Shown: one piece after another, positions 39,186 through 49,000 of the stretch
How the letters are laid out: every line of letters starts with the position of its first letter
Position numbering within the stretch: the stretch's first letter is position 1
Assembly: GCA_903823025.1 (NCBI GenBank)
Contig: CAIJRK010000036.1
Span: 1-50,860 of the forward strand
Source: an uncultured beta proteobacterium
Lineage (GTDB): Bacteria; Pseudomonadota; Gammaproteobacteria; Burkholderiales; Burkholderiaceae_C
Direction of reading: 5' to 3'
Length of the DNA: 50,860 nt
The notes under the pieces: model-generated
The model's database searches: none
Told to the model about the DNA's origin: nothing
Seen by the model: only the letters and a program-made list of their open reading frames with translations
Made by a program: the position numbers and the translations under genes

Positions 39186-39737
39186 ATGAGAATTTTAGGG
39201 ATTGATCCCGGCTTGCGCACCACCGGTTTTGGCTTGATTGATGTCAACGGCTCCGACTTGAGCTACGTGGCCAGCGGCACCATCAACACCACCAAACACA
39301 TTGAAAGAGGCCAGTTACCGGCCCGACTCAAAATTTTATTTGACGGCATCCGCGAAGTCGTCGCCCGCTACGAGCCTGATTCAACGTCGGTTGAAATCGT
39401 ATTCGTCAACGTCAACCCGCAATCCACTTTGCTACTGGGCCAGGCACGTGGCGCCTGCATCACCGCGCTGGTGTCGCTCGATTTGCCGGTGGCCGAATAC
39501 ACCGCATTGCAAATGAAACAAGCTGTGGTCGGCTATGGCCGCGCCGACAAAATCCAAGTGCAAGAAATGGTGCGCCGCCTGCTTGCCCTGCCCGGTCTGC
39601 CCGGCCCGGACGCCGCCGACGCGCTGGGTTTGGCCATCACCCACGCCCACGCCGCCAAAGCCATGGCTCGGTTAGCGCAGGCGGACAGCGCCATGGGCGT
39701 GAGTAGCGGTCAATATAAGGCGGGACGCAGCCGCTGA
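39186..39737 (+). CDS. ruvC: Holliday junction resolvase RuvC
   Basis: 183 residues from ATG 39186. Acidic catalytic residues are visible: [14 protein letters not shown] (Asp), the Glu in TSVEIVFV, and the Asp pair in [15 protein letters not shown]. It resolves four-way junctions with RuvAB, which are not in the window. The 199-bp gap after its stop to the convergent mocA-type gene shows only a weak 6-bp hairpin (AACCAA/TTGGTT, 39922-39936). Confidence 0.94.
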   Translation: MRILGIDPGLRTTGFGLIDVNGSDLSYVASGTINTTKHIERGQLPARLKILFDGIREVVARYEPDSTSVEIVFVNVNPQSTLLLGQARGACITALVSLDLPVAEYTALQMKQAVVGYGRADKIQVQEMVRRLLALPGLPGPDAADALGLAITHAHAAKAMARLAQADSAMGVSSGQYKAGRSR

Positions 39738-39936
39738 ACGACACAATTTAGGCGTTGTGACCCCCGTGATTTTTACAAGTTTTGAAGACATTGAAAATCA
39801 GTTTCAAGCTGATTGGACAGCACTCAGGCGCAAAGCATGAACAACGTCACTCTTGGCGCAAGCGGGTCTGGTGAAGCGATGGTAATGTAACACCTTCCAT
39901 CTCAAAGAATAGGGGATGCTTTAACCAATTTTTGGT

Positions 39937-40476
39937 TTATTCAACAACGCGCACAAGTTTCGCCACCAGATTCAAATCATGAAGCGTATCAATGTCGATC
40001 ACGGTACCTGCGTCTGAAACTATTAATTCAATAGCGCGATGCGAACGAACCACAAGGGCTGCACCCTGATGACCTTTCAGGCTCATAAGTTCGTCGCGGC
40101 ATACCCTAGAAAATCCGACCGGGTGTCCACGTTGCCCTTCAAACATGGGGAGCACCACGACTTGGGACTTCAAAGCGTGTGCGACGGCCCATAGTGTGTC
40201 AGGCTGAATCAGCGGCAAATCGCCGGGCAGGATCAGCCACCCGTGAGCCTCTTGAGTAGCATGAACTGCCGCTGCGATGGAGTCGCCCATCCCAAAGTGC
40301 GTGCCAGACTCCAGGTGATAAGGTAAACCGCTGGCACACACTGCGTCCAGTGTGTGCTGGAGCACTGTTTTACCCTGCAGCAGGGCCTGCAATTTGGAAC
40401 CCTGGCCGCCGGAAGCCCTAAAGCGCTCGCCGCGCCCACTGGCCAGAATCAGGACAGTGGGTTGTTGAGCAGGCAA
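39937..40476 (-). CDS. MocA-type nucleotidyltransferase (molybdopterin cytidylyltransferase-like)
   Basis: 179 residues. The N-terminal loop LILASGRGERFRASGG and Lys in GSKLQALLQGKTV match the MobA/MocA fold, and GDLPLIQPDTLW is the metal-binding Asp region. MocA makes molybdopterin cytosine dinucleotide, the cofactor of xanthine-oxidase family enzymes. It overlaps the upstream xdhC-type gene by 28 bp and belongs to the Mo-hydroxylase operon, which supports the assignment. Confidence 0.85.
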   Translation of the reverse strand: MPAQQPTVLILASGRGERFRASGGQGSKLQALLQGKTVLQHTLDAVCASGLPYHLESGTHFGMGDSIAAAVHATQEAHGWLILPGDLPLIQPDTLWAVAHALKSQVVVLPMFEGQRGHPVGFSRVCRDELMSLKGHQGAALVVRSHRAIELIVSDAGTVIDIDTLHDLNLVAKLVRVVE

Positions 40477-41474
40477 GCGCGAGGCTCCGGAACTGATTGA
40501 ACAGAAAGCGCTGCATTCTTGACTTGGATGATGTGGGCCATTATTGAGATCGCGATTTCCGCCGGTGTCTTGGCCCCAATAAATAAACCTACAGGGCCGT
40601 GCAGACGGGCTAGCTCCGCAGGCGTCAGGCCAAAGTGTTCGGCGAGACGCTCCTTTCGGGAGGCCTGATTACGCCGGGAACCCAGCGCACCTACGTAAAA
40701 CGCGTCTGATACAAGCGCTTCCAGCAAAGCCATGTCGTCTAGCTTGGGGTCATGCGTGAGCGCCACGATGGCGGTGTGTGCATCGGGCACCAGCGCTCGC
40801 ACCACATCGTCAGGCATGCCCATAACTCGTTTCACGCCATCCAGACGCAGCGTCGCAGCATATTCGTCCCGGGGATCACACACTAACACCTCGAAATCCA
40901 GCATCAACGCAATTTGTGCTGCCGCCTGCGACAACTGTCCCGCACCAATCAACAGCAGCCGCCAACTGGGGCCAAACACGCAGGAGAGCACGCTGCCATC
41001 AAAGTGCATGGCTTGCCCCCGCACGGCTGGCAGCAAACGCACGCTCCCGGTAGCCAGGCTCAGTTGCCGGGCAACCAATTCATGCCGGGCAGTGCGATCC
41101 AGTAGCGATTCGACCCAAGTCGTATCCACCAGTGGCTCGCGCACCAGACGCAGCGTGCCGCCGCAGGGCAAACCAAAGCGCGCGGCCTCTTCTTGACTGA
41201 CACCATAAGTGAGTATGGAAGGGCGATCAAGCGTGTGTAGCTGTGTGGCGGAGCGGTCTTGCCTAGAGGCCTGGATTTGTGCAATCAAGTCGTCCTCGAC
41301 ACAACCACCAGATACCGAACCACTCACCACGCCATCGTCGCGCACGGCCAGCAGCGCACCGGGGGGGCGAGGCGCGCTACCCCAAGTCTCGACCACGGTC
41401 ACCAGCGTAACCGCATGGCCGACGCGCCGCCATTGCAAGGCGTCAGCCAACACGCGCAGATCCAAGCTTTCCAT
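40449..41474 (-). CDS. XdhC/CoxI-family molybdenum cofactor chaperone
   Basis: 341 residues. N-terminal XdhC domain (VTLVTVVETWGSAPRPPGALL) and C-terminal Rossmann domain (LLLIGAGQLSQAAAQIALMLDFEVLVCDPRD-like region, named by its ends) are both recognisable, and VALTHDPKLDDMALLEAL is typical. XdhC binds Moco, protects it during sulfuration and hands it to the large subunit. It starts three bases after the stop of the Mo subunit gene, so the whole cassette is one transcript. Confidence 0.9.
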   Translation of the reverse strand: MESLDLRVLADALQWRRVGHAVTLVTVVETWGSAPRPPGALLAVRDDGVVSGSVSGGCVEDDLIAQIQASRQDRSATQLHTLDRPSILTYGVSQEEAARFGLPCGGTLRLVREPLVDTTWVESLLDRTARHELVARQLSLATGSVRLLPAVRGQAMHFDGSVLSCVFGPSWRLLLIGAGQLSQAAAQIALMLDFEVLVCDPRDEYAATLRLDGVKRVMGMPDDVVRALVPDAHTAIVALTHDPKLDDMALLEALVSDAFYVGALGSRRNQASRKERLAEHFGLTPAELARLHGPVGLFIGAKTPAEIAISIMAHIIQVKNAALSVQSVPEPRACLLNNPLS

Positions 41475-41477
41475 GAG

Positions 41478-43757
41478 TCAAGCCAGTTTAAAAGGCAAAT
41501 CCCGTGGCGTCTTGCCAGTCAGTTTGGCAATGGCGTTGGCAAACGCCGGTGCCAAGGGGGGCAGCCCCGGCTCACCCATGCCGGTGGGGGCATCGGCACT
41601 GGGAACGATATGCACCGCCATGCGCGGCATATCCGGCAAACGTGCCACGATGTAGTCAGCAAAATTACTTTGCTCAACCACGCCGTCCTTCAAGGTGATG
41701 GCCGCGCCTGGCAGGCAGGTGCCCAAGCCCATCAGCGCCGCACCTTGTACCTGGGCCTCAATCGTTTTGGGGTTAACGGCCAGATTGCAATGCACCCCAG
41801 CGGTCACCGCGTGCAGCTTGGGCACCCCTTTGGTGACCGAGGCTTCCGCCACATAGGCCACCACCGTCCCAAATGATTCATGTACCGCCACGCCCCAGGC
41901 TTGGCCGACGGGCAACTGGCGCTTGCCATAACCCGACTGATCCACCGCGAGCTTCAAGGCCGCAGTGTGACGCGGGTGTTTGTCGCCGAACATCTGCAGC
42001 CGATAAGCCACCGGATCTTGCTGTGTAGCCCGGGCGATTTCGTCGATCAAGGTCTCCATCACATACGCGGTATGAGTGGATCCAACACTGCGCCACCACA
42101 ACACAGGCACATTGACTTTGGGATGGTGCACCGAGAGGCGCATCGGCACGTCATACGGGTCCCGCATACCTTCCAGTGCGGTGCCGTCAATGCCGTCTTT
42201 GATCATGAAGCCTTCAAAAGGCGTGCCCTGGGCAATGGATTGCCCAACTACCACATGGTCCCAAGCCAACACCGTGCCTTGGGCATCAAAACCGATCTCG
42301 GCGTGGTGCACATGCATCGGACGGTAGTAGCCGCCTTTGACGTCGTCCTCACGGCTCCACATCACGCGCACCGGCACGTCCAGCCCGGCGACGCGGGCCA
42401 GTTTGGCGACATGGCAGGCTTCCACCACGTAGTCCGCCGTGGGCACACCGCGCCGACCAAAACCGCCACCGGCCATCTGCACGTTGACCTTGACGTTTTT
42501 CGGCAGCACCTCCAGCACTTTGGCCGCAGCCAAGGCGTCAAAACCGGGCATCTGGGTGCCCAGCCACAAATTAACTTTGGCATCGGCCCCTGAACCTGTG
42601 ATTTGCACGGTGCAATTGAGCGGCTCCATTGGCGCATGGGCCAAGTAGGGGAAGGTGAACTCGGCGCTGATTTTCTGCGGCGCCGTGGCCAAAGGGCTCA
42701 TGTCGGCATTGAACTTGACCAACCCGGTCTTGCTGGCCAACGCTTTGTAGGCGGCCAACTGGGCCACGCTGTCTACCTTTTCCAGGGCGGAGGTGTCCCA
42801 CGTCGCGATCAAGGCATCACGGCCCTGCTTGGCGGCCCAATAACCTTGCGCCACCACGGCAACGCCTTCGCCGCCACGGTCGGTAGGTGTTCGAAACACA
42901 GCCTTCACGCCGGGGATGGCTTTGGCGGCGCTGATATCGAGCGACTGGAGTTTGGCGCCAAACACCGGCGGGTGCATCACCACCGCCGTCAGCATGTTGG
43001 GCAATTGCACGTCGATGCCAAAGTTTTGTTTGCCGGTCGATTTGGCCGGTGCATCGAGTCGCAGAGTGGCCTGGCCGATGAGGCGGAATTCTTTCGGATC
43101 TTTCAACACTACTTTTTGCGGCACGGGCATTTTCATGGCCGCTTCGGCCAAATCGCCATAGGCCAATGTCTTGCCACCGGCCCCGATGACTTTGCCATGC
43201 GCGGTGCGCAAGCTGTTGGGGTTAACGCCCCACTGCTCGGCGGCGGCGGCCAGCAACATGGCGCGCGAGCGTGCGCCCAATTCGCGGTACTGCGTGAACG
43301 AGTGGCTGATGGAGCCGGAACCGCCGGTGATGTGCATGCCAAACGCCGGGTCGATATAAGCGGGATCGGCATCACCATGAACACCGCGCACTTGCGCCCA
43401 GTCGGCGTCCAGTTCTTCCGCCAGAATCATCGGCAGCGCCGTCAACACCCCTTGTCCAAACTCCAGCCGGTTGATGGTGACGGTGACGGTGCCGTCTTTG
43501 TCAATTTGCACAAAGGCAGCCGGTTGCTCATATGGTTTCAGACCAACAGGCGTGACCGGTGCGGCGTCTTGTGCGCCAGCCATCAGGGGGAAGGCGCCTA
43601 GCGCAAAGCCCGAGGCCACGCTCATTTTTAAAAAAGAGCGTCGCGGCAGGCCTTCGCTGGCGGTTGTTGGCGCGGTGTCCAGCCCCAGTTCCATACGGGC
43701 TAGCAGCCCTTTTGGCAACTGATGGGCGAGGCCATTGAAGGCGGAGTCGAAATGCAT
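41478..43757 (-). CDS. Molybdopterin-binding large subunit, isoquinoline 1-oxidoreductase beta/aldehyde oxidase type
   Basis: 759 residues. A twin-arginine signal is present (PRRSFLKMSVASGFALGAF, about residues 37-56), so the enzyme is probably exported folded. The catalytic Glu is in the motif MGEPGLPPLAPAFANAI near the C terminus, and Mo-pterin contact regions such as GGGFGRRG and MWSREDDVKGGYYRP are seen. The subfamily (IorB-like) is periplasmic and pairs with a small 2Fe-2S subunit, with no FAD subunit here. Substrate (aldehyde or N-heterocycle) cannot be told. It ends three bases before the xdhC-type gene. Confidence 0.9.
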   Translation of the reverse strand: MHFDSAFNGLAHQLPKGLLARMELGLDTAPTTASEGLPRRSFLKMSVASGFALGAFPLMAGAQDAAPVTPVGLKPYEQPAAFVQIDKDGTVTVTINRLEFGQGVLTALPMILAEELDADWAQVRGVHGDADPAYIDPAFGMHITGGSGSISHSFTQYRELGARSRAMLLAAAAEQWGVNPNSLRTAHGKVIGAGGKTLAYGDLAEAAMKMPVPQKVVLKDPKEFRLIGQATLRLDAPAKSTGKQNFGIDVQLPNMLTAVVMHPPVFGAKLQSLDISAAKAIPGVKAVFRTPTDRGGEGVAVVAQGYWAAKQGRDALIATWDTSALEKVDSVAQLAAYKALASKTGLVKFNADMSPLATAPQKISAEFTFPYLAHAPMEPLNCTVQITGSGADAKVNLWLGTQMPGFDALAAAKVLEVLPKNVKVNVQMAGGGFGRRGVPTADYVVEACHVAKLARVAGLDVPVRVMWSREDDVKGGYYRPMHVHHAEIGFDAQGTVLAWDHVVVGQSIAQGTPFEGFMIKDGIDGTALEGMRDPYDVPMRLSVHHPKVNVPVLWWRSVGSTHTAYVMETLIDEIARATQQDPVAYRLQMFGDKHPRHTAALKLAVDQSGYGKRQLPVGQAWGVAVHESFGTVVAYVAEASVTKGVPKLHAVTAGVHCNLAVNPKTIEAQVQGAALMGLGTCLPGAAITLKDGVVEQSNFADYIVARLPDMPRMAVHIVPSADAPTGMGEPGLPPLAPAFANAIAKLTGKTPRDLPFKLA

Positions 43758-43781
43758 GCTGATTTCCTTGCGTGAGGGGAG

Positions 43782-44240
43782 TTAAGCCAAAACCGCCGCA
43801 GCGGCGTGGATGGCGCTGCGCACGCGGGCGTAAGTGCCACAACGGCAGATGTTGCCGGCCATGGCCGCATCGATGTCGGCATCGGACGGTTTTTTGTTGC
43901 CTTTGAGCAAAGCGGTGGCGCTCATCACCTGACCGCTTTGGCAATAACCGCACTGCGCGACATCGTGCGCAATCCAGGCGGTTTGCACGGCCAAGCCAAC
44001 CTTGTCGGTGGCTATGGCTTCAATCGTGGTGATTTTTTTGCCCGCTACAGCAGAGATTGGCGTGACGCAAGAACGCGTTGCCACCCCATCCACATGCACG
44101 GTACAGGCACCACACAAGGCCACGCCGCAGCCGAATTTGGTACCTGTCATGCCCAGCGTGTCACGCAGAGCCCAAAGAATAGGCGTATTGGCATCGGCTT
44201 CGACCCGTGTGTCTTTTCCGTTGATGTTGAGAGTTTGCAT
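43782..44240 (-). CDS. (2Fe-2S)-binding small subunit of the Mo hydroxylase (IorA-like)
   Basis: 152 residues. The plant-type cluster motif [16 protein letters not shown] (Cys-x4-Cys-x2-Cys, plus a later Cys) and the second-cluster motif QCGYCQSGQ...[11 protein letters not shown] are both present. No export signal is seen, so it likely travels with the Tat-tagged large subunit. Preceded by AGGAAG about 7 bp upstream of the ATG and by a 113-bp region with two palindromes. Confidence 0.93.
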   Translation of the reverse strand: MQTLNINGKDTRVEADANTPILWALRDTLGMTGTKFGCGVALCGACTVHVDGVATRSCVTPISAVAGKKITTIEAIATDKVGLAVQTAWIAHDVAQCGYCQSGQVMSATALLKGNKKPSDADIDAAMAGNICRCGTYARVRSAIHAAAAVLA

Positions 44241-44257
44241 GAGCGCTTCCTAGGTCA

Positions 44258-44298
44258 CGGCCACAGTGGCCGGGTCGGAAGACTTTAATTCAAGTCTT
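44258..44298 (-). promoter_or_regulatory. Two palindromes upstream of the Mo-hydroxylase operon
   Basis: CGGCCAC-A-GTGGCCG at 44258-44272 is a perfect 7-bp inverted repeat with a 1-bp centre, 18 bp before the start codon. AAGACTT-6 bp-AAGTCTT at 44279-44298 is a second perfect 7-bp repeat. Both lie where operator or regulator-binding sites are expected. No regulator gene sits next to the operon, so the factor is unknown. Confidence 0.45.
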
Positions 44299-44353
44299 GA
44301 AATAATGCTGATGAAGTGTTATCTCTACAGTGCCCCAACAACGCCCGTTTGAT

Positions 44354-44770
44354 TCATGCCCGACTATCGCCGGATTCCGTGCGAATCCCGGTCGCCCCTC
44401 CTGTGCGGCGCACCATGGAGATCAACGCATGAAACACAACGCCGCCAATCACCAAAACTACAAACCCGATACTCCACAACAACCAAGCAAGCGGGCTAAA
44501 CCAGTTGGCGGCAGATGGAAATTCAGCCAGTACAGACTGGATCCATGGCAGAACGGTTGTGCTGCCTTCCTTGATCGCCAAAATGAAGTCGGATGGCATC
44601 CAGAGAGCGACCCACCCGGGTGGCATCAAGCGTTCCACGGGCTGCGAGTGATTGACTAACATTCCAACACCTGCGATAGACCAGACTGCGAAGGAATGCA
44701 GCACCCAAACACCCATAGACCAGATGGCGAGCAGTGTCAGAATCAGAAACCAGGAAATCGTATAGAGCAT
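44354..44770 (-). CDS. Small two-helix membrane protein, function unknown
   Basis: 138 residues from ATG 44770; a GTG at 44818 would lengthen it by 16. Two hydrophobic segments flank a central soluble part: an N-terminal one (LYTISWFLILTLLAIWSMGVW) and a C-terminal one (LAWLLWSIGFVVLVIGGVVFH). It resembles a short membrane protein common in Burkholderiales without known role. No clear ribosome site at ATG 44770. It is 113 bp upstream of the Mo operon and on the same strand, but its stop and the palindromes there suggest separate units. Confidence 0.65.
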   Translation of the reverse strand: MLYTISWFLILTLLAIWSMGVWVLHSFAVWSIAGVGMLVNHSQPVERLMPPGWVALWMPSDFILAIKEGSTTVLPWIQSVLAEFPSAANWFSPLAWLLWSIGFVVLVIGGVVFHALISMVRRTGGATGIRTESGDSRA

Positions 44771-44883
44771 GAGAAGTTCGATATGTCGTTGTTGTAGCGG
44801 GCTGATGATACCGACCACTCCCGAGACTCAAGTGAGCACTGGATTTAAGACATAGTTTTGCGCTGGATATCTGAAACGACCCC

Positions 44884-46083
44884 TTAAACAGGGACTGAGA
44901 CCAAGGCCAATCGCCGGGTTTCCCACTCACATTGCCAAGCTGCTATTTTTTCAAGAGGCATCGGTCTGGCTATGAAATAGCCTTGCGCCAACTCGCAGCC
45001 AGCGGCGCGCAGCCAGTGCCAAAGGGTTTCGTTTTCAACGCCTTCGGCCAGCACCTTCAGGCCCAACTGGCTCCCCAGCGCAATGGAACTCTCGACGATC
45101 AGGCGCGAGCCAGTGTCGGTCTCAGCCGCACGCACAAATCCCAAGTCGATTTTGAGTTCACTAAAAGGCAAATGTTGCAGATTCTCCAGCGATGAATGCC
45201 CAGTGCCAAAGTCGTCAATTGACAAGGCAAAACCTTTAAGTCGCAAGCGGGTCAAGATTTCAATCGCCTTGGCCGGGTCTTCAGGCACTGAGGTCTCGGT
45301 CACCTCAAACATGATTTTTTCGGGCTTGCAGCCAACCTGGGCTACGGCGGCTACTACGGTCTCGGGAAACGTCAGATCAGTCATAGCCACCGGGGGCAAG
45401 TTGATGGACAACGTGCCGGTAAAACCCAAGGTGCTGGAACTGCGCGTGCATTCCTCCAAGGCCAAATTGATTACTTTGCGGGTGAGGGGTAGAGCCAGTC
45501 CACTGGTTTCAGCCAATGAAATAAAGGCATCCGGGTACAGCAAGCCGTGCTGCGGGTGCTGCCAGCGCACCAAAGCCTCCACGCCCACCCAAGCACCGTC
45601 GGTCAGCCTGACTTGTGGCTGGTAGTGCAGCACCAGTTCATTGTTCTCAATGCCGCGTGCCAAGTCCGCCCGGCTGATCTCATGCTGCACCTGCGGCGTG
45701 CTAACCCGCAACTCAGGCGCTTGCAGCAAAGCCAGCAAACTCTCGGCTCGAATCGGCTTGGTCAACACGCCCGCGACCCGCACATCCTGCAACTCAGCCA
45801 ATAGTTTGGCCGACTGGAGCATGGTCGCGCTGTGGCCGCTCACAATCACCAATCGCCCTGGGAAGCGGGCCTCCGCCAATTGGCGAATCACCTCAAGGCC
45901 GTCCATGTGGGCCATGGCAATGTCCAGCACCAGCAACACCGGCTGCGCGGCCAGCAAGGTGGCCAGCTCGCGCCCGTCGTGGGCGGCGAGAGTGCGGTAG
46001 CCCGCTGTTTGGGCGACCTTGCTCATGAAGACACACAAAGCGACGTCATCGTCTAGCAGGGCAACGTAGGGGCGGTTGATCAT
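44884..46083 (-). CDS. REC-EAL response regulator (c-di-GMP phosphodiesterase)
   Basis: 399 residues. Receiver domain first: acidic pair LLDDDVALC, phospho-acceptor Asp in LLVLDIAMAHMDG, Lys in LTKPIRAESL. The EAL domain (about 135-390) keeps its motif EALVRWQHP, the Asn in SINLPPVAM, FEVTETS, IDDFGTGHSS, KIDLGFV, EGVEN and QGYFIARPM, so activity is expected. It degrades c-di-GMP under control of a phosphorelay. Its ATG overlaps the stop of the hybrid kinase (46080-46083), so they are coupled and very likely form one signalling pair. Confidence 0.93.
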   Translation of the reverse strand: MINRPYVALLDDDVALCVFMSKVAQTAGYRTLAAHDGRELATLLAAQPVLLVLDIAMAHMDGLEVIRQLAEARFPGRLVIVSGHSATMLQSAKLLAELQDVRVAGVLTKPIRAESLLALLQAPELRVSTPQVQHEISRADLARGIENNELVLHYQPQVRLTDGAWVGVEALVRWQHPQHGLLYPDAFISLAETSGLALPLTRKVINLALEECTRSSSTLGFTGTLSINLPPVAMTDLTFPETVVAAVAQVGCKPEKIMFEVTETSVPEDPAKAIEILTRLRLKGFALSIDDFGTGHSSLENLQHLPFSELKIDLGFVRAAETDTGSRLIVESSIALGSQLGLKVLAEGVENETLWHWLRAAGCELAQGYFIARPMPLEKIAAWQCEWETRRLALVSVPV

Positions 46084-49000
46084 GTGACTTCTTTCAATTG
46101 TTGGTCTAACGCTTGGCGCACCAACGTGGCTAAGGCGGGTTGGCGAAATGGCTTTTCAAGAATGGCCCCGCAGGGCCGCGTGCGGCCCCGGTCTGCCACA
46201 TCGGCAAAGCCTGAGATGTAGAGCAGTGCCAGCGCCGGTTGAGTGGTGCGGGCCGTGCGGGCCAACTCAAACCCATTCATGCCGGGCATGATGACGTCGG
46301 TCACCATCAGAGCGTAGGGGCGCCCTGATGTCAGGGCGCCTTGCAATGCGGCCAGTGCGGAGGTTGGTGTCATACAAGGGGTTACCTCATAGCCGAGCGC
46401 CTTAAGCCAAGTGGCGGTGACGGCCAGCAGTTCAATTTCGTCATCCACCACCAGCACGCGTTCGTGGCCCCGGGGCATGGTTTGAACGGTTTCTTCGTCT
46501 GCCGTCCTGGGGACTGTGCCGGATGACTGCGCTGTGATTGGCAACATCAATCGCAGTGTGGTGCCATAGCCGGGTTCGCTGTAAATCGTCAGGTCGCCGC
46601 CGCATTGTTTGACAAACCCATGCGCCATCGACAGCCCCAAGCCGGTGCCACGGCCGCGCTCCTTGGTGGTGAAAAACGGGTCCAGGGCGCGAGCCAGAAT
46701 CTCGGGACTCATGCCGTTACCCGTGTCGCTCACGCTCAGTTCGGCGTAAGGGCCGGGCTTCAGTGCGGTGCCGACTTCATCTGCATGAATTGTGTGCCGC
46801 TTGGTCGTCAACGTGAGGTGGCCCCCGCCAGGCATGGCATCGCGGGCGTTGAGTACCAGGTTCAAGACGGTGCTGGCCAGCCCGCCGGGGTCGACTTCCA
46901 CCACCGGGTGGTCTTCCAGTATCAATATCACTTCAATGGCATTGCCTGCCGTGTGCTGCACCAGTGGCAGCAGCTCTTGGAGTCGGCTATTCAAGTCCAC
47001 GGGTTCCGAGTTGATCGCCTGGGTGCGGGCCACGGCCAGCAAGGCGCGTGTCAGGTCGGCCCCCCGTAGCGCAGCGGTCAGGGCGGTGTTCAGATTGGCC
47101 TGCACCGGTTCGTTGTCTCCCAGCTGGTCGTTCAGCAGATCCAAGTTGCCAATAATGACGCCCAGCATGTTGTTGAAGTCGTGCGCCAAGCCCCCGGTGA
47201 GTTGACCAATGGCATCCATCTTTTGCGATTGCGCCAGTTGGAATTCAGACTTGCGCCGGGCCGAGATATCTTCGGCCACCGACAACAGGATGGTTCGGCC
47301 GTTGAACTCTACGCGGCGCCCACGCACCTGCACCGGCACACGGCTGCCATCAGGGCGAACATATTCCTTTTCATAGGGGCCATAGCTCCCCGTGGTATGC
47401 AAGGTGAGCATCTGCGCGGTATCTGCCGCCCTGAACTCGGGGGGCGTGACTTGTTTGTTGTTTAAGTTCAGGACTTGATCGCGGGATCGCCCCAGCAGTT
47501 CAAGAAATGCCGGGTTGGCATCGATATAGTCACCCTGCAGGGTGCGCATCGCTACGCCAATGGGCAGTTGCTCCAGCAGCTGCTTGATGAATTCGGTTTC
47601 TTCATGGCGCACGGCATCTGATACTTGTAATCGCTTTTCCTGCACCTCGCGTCGGCCTTGAAAGTACAACAACATGCCCGCCAGCACAAAGCTAAAGACC
47701 GTCATCAACCAGCCATCCCAGTTGATCGACATCAGGGCGGCGTTGGGGTCGGGCCGCACGATCATCAGGCGTTGGCGCCCGGCAAATTCAAACGTGCGCT
47801 CAACGTAAAGACCTTGACGTAACTGGTCTGGGTCAAGGTGGAGGTCAGGCTGTTCTTTTAAGCCGGGCGTAGACCAGGCAATCAGTTGATCCTTGGCGCC
47901 GTCCGGACTGGTTTCCTGATCAAAGACGAAATACTCAATGTGAGTTGGGCGTAAGCCATGGCGTATTTCTGCAAAGCGCGTATTGGGGTCGAAGGCGCTG
48001 GTAACCATGCCTTTGAGCGCTTGTTGACGCTGATCAGCGGTAGCCAATGGCATATCTTGACGGTAAACCGGTGCTACGGTCAAGACGGCGGGTAAGCCGC
48101 TTTGATCTTGCACTAAATGAACCGGCGCACTGGCAGTTGGCCTGCCGCTGACTGCGGCTTGTTGGATAACAGCGAGGCGCAAAGGATCCGACCCCAAGTC
48201 AAACCCTCGTATCGGGCCGAAGGTGGCCAGCGGCGCGATGAAGGTGATGGGAAAGTACGCCTCCCGTACCCCCGCTGCAACTTTGTTGTTCGAGGTGCCC
48301 AGCTCGTAAATCAAAAAAGAAGGTTGTCCTTCTTGCTGCATTTTCATTTCAAAAGGAACGCGCTCTGCCGCCGGTACGTGGGGAGTCCAGCTCATTGCCC
48401 GTGTGACCGGGTCTTGCTTTAGCAGTTCTGCCGTAAATATCTGGAACTCTTTGGGCGTGACGTCTTGCGATGATTCAAAAAAAGATTTCAGTGCCAAAAC
48501 TTGCGTGACTTGGGCGCGCATCAGACCTTGGTGCATGGCGATTAATTCATTGGCATCCGCGCCCATGGATTCAACTTTTTGTTGGGTGTCGGACTGCTCA
48601 TTAACGGCATACGCCAAGACGCCTGCGCCCGCCAGCAAACACGCCAGAAAAAGTACAACTGAGTCACGCTGAAACGTCGCCTTGCGCCATGACAGTGCCA
48701 GAAAATACAGCAATGGGCCAAAACCCAGCATACCGGCCAAGTCGCCCAGCCACCAGATATGCCACAGCGCGGGCGCAGCAGAACGCGGAGTCTCACCCGA
48801 TAGCACCAGACTGGTTATGCCGATACTGGGCGCCAAGGTGGTGGTCAGCGCAAAAAGGACGACCATGAACGTCGCTAGGCGAAGCGGTGTCATGTCCAAC
48901 ATTCGTTGCGTGCTGGCAGGGGTCGCGAATTGACCCAAGCCAAGCAAGCGCCCAGTGAGCCAAGCGGCCAAAGCGGCCTGCGCGGTGGCGCCACTGGCCG

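Noticed and set aside
41880..43601. Two long plus-strand ORFs (237 and 332 codons) opposite the Mo-subunit gene
   Set aside because: They are antisense to a clear IorB-type protein; translations are His/Gly/Gln-rich without motifs, a shadow of codon bias.
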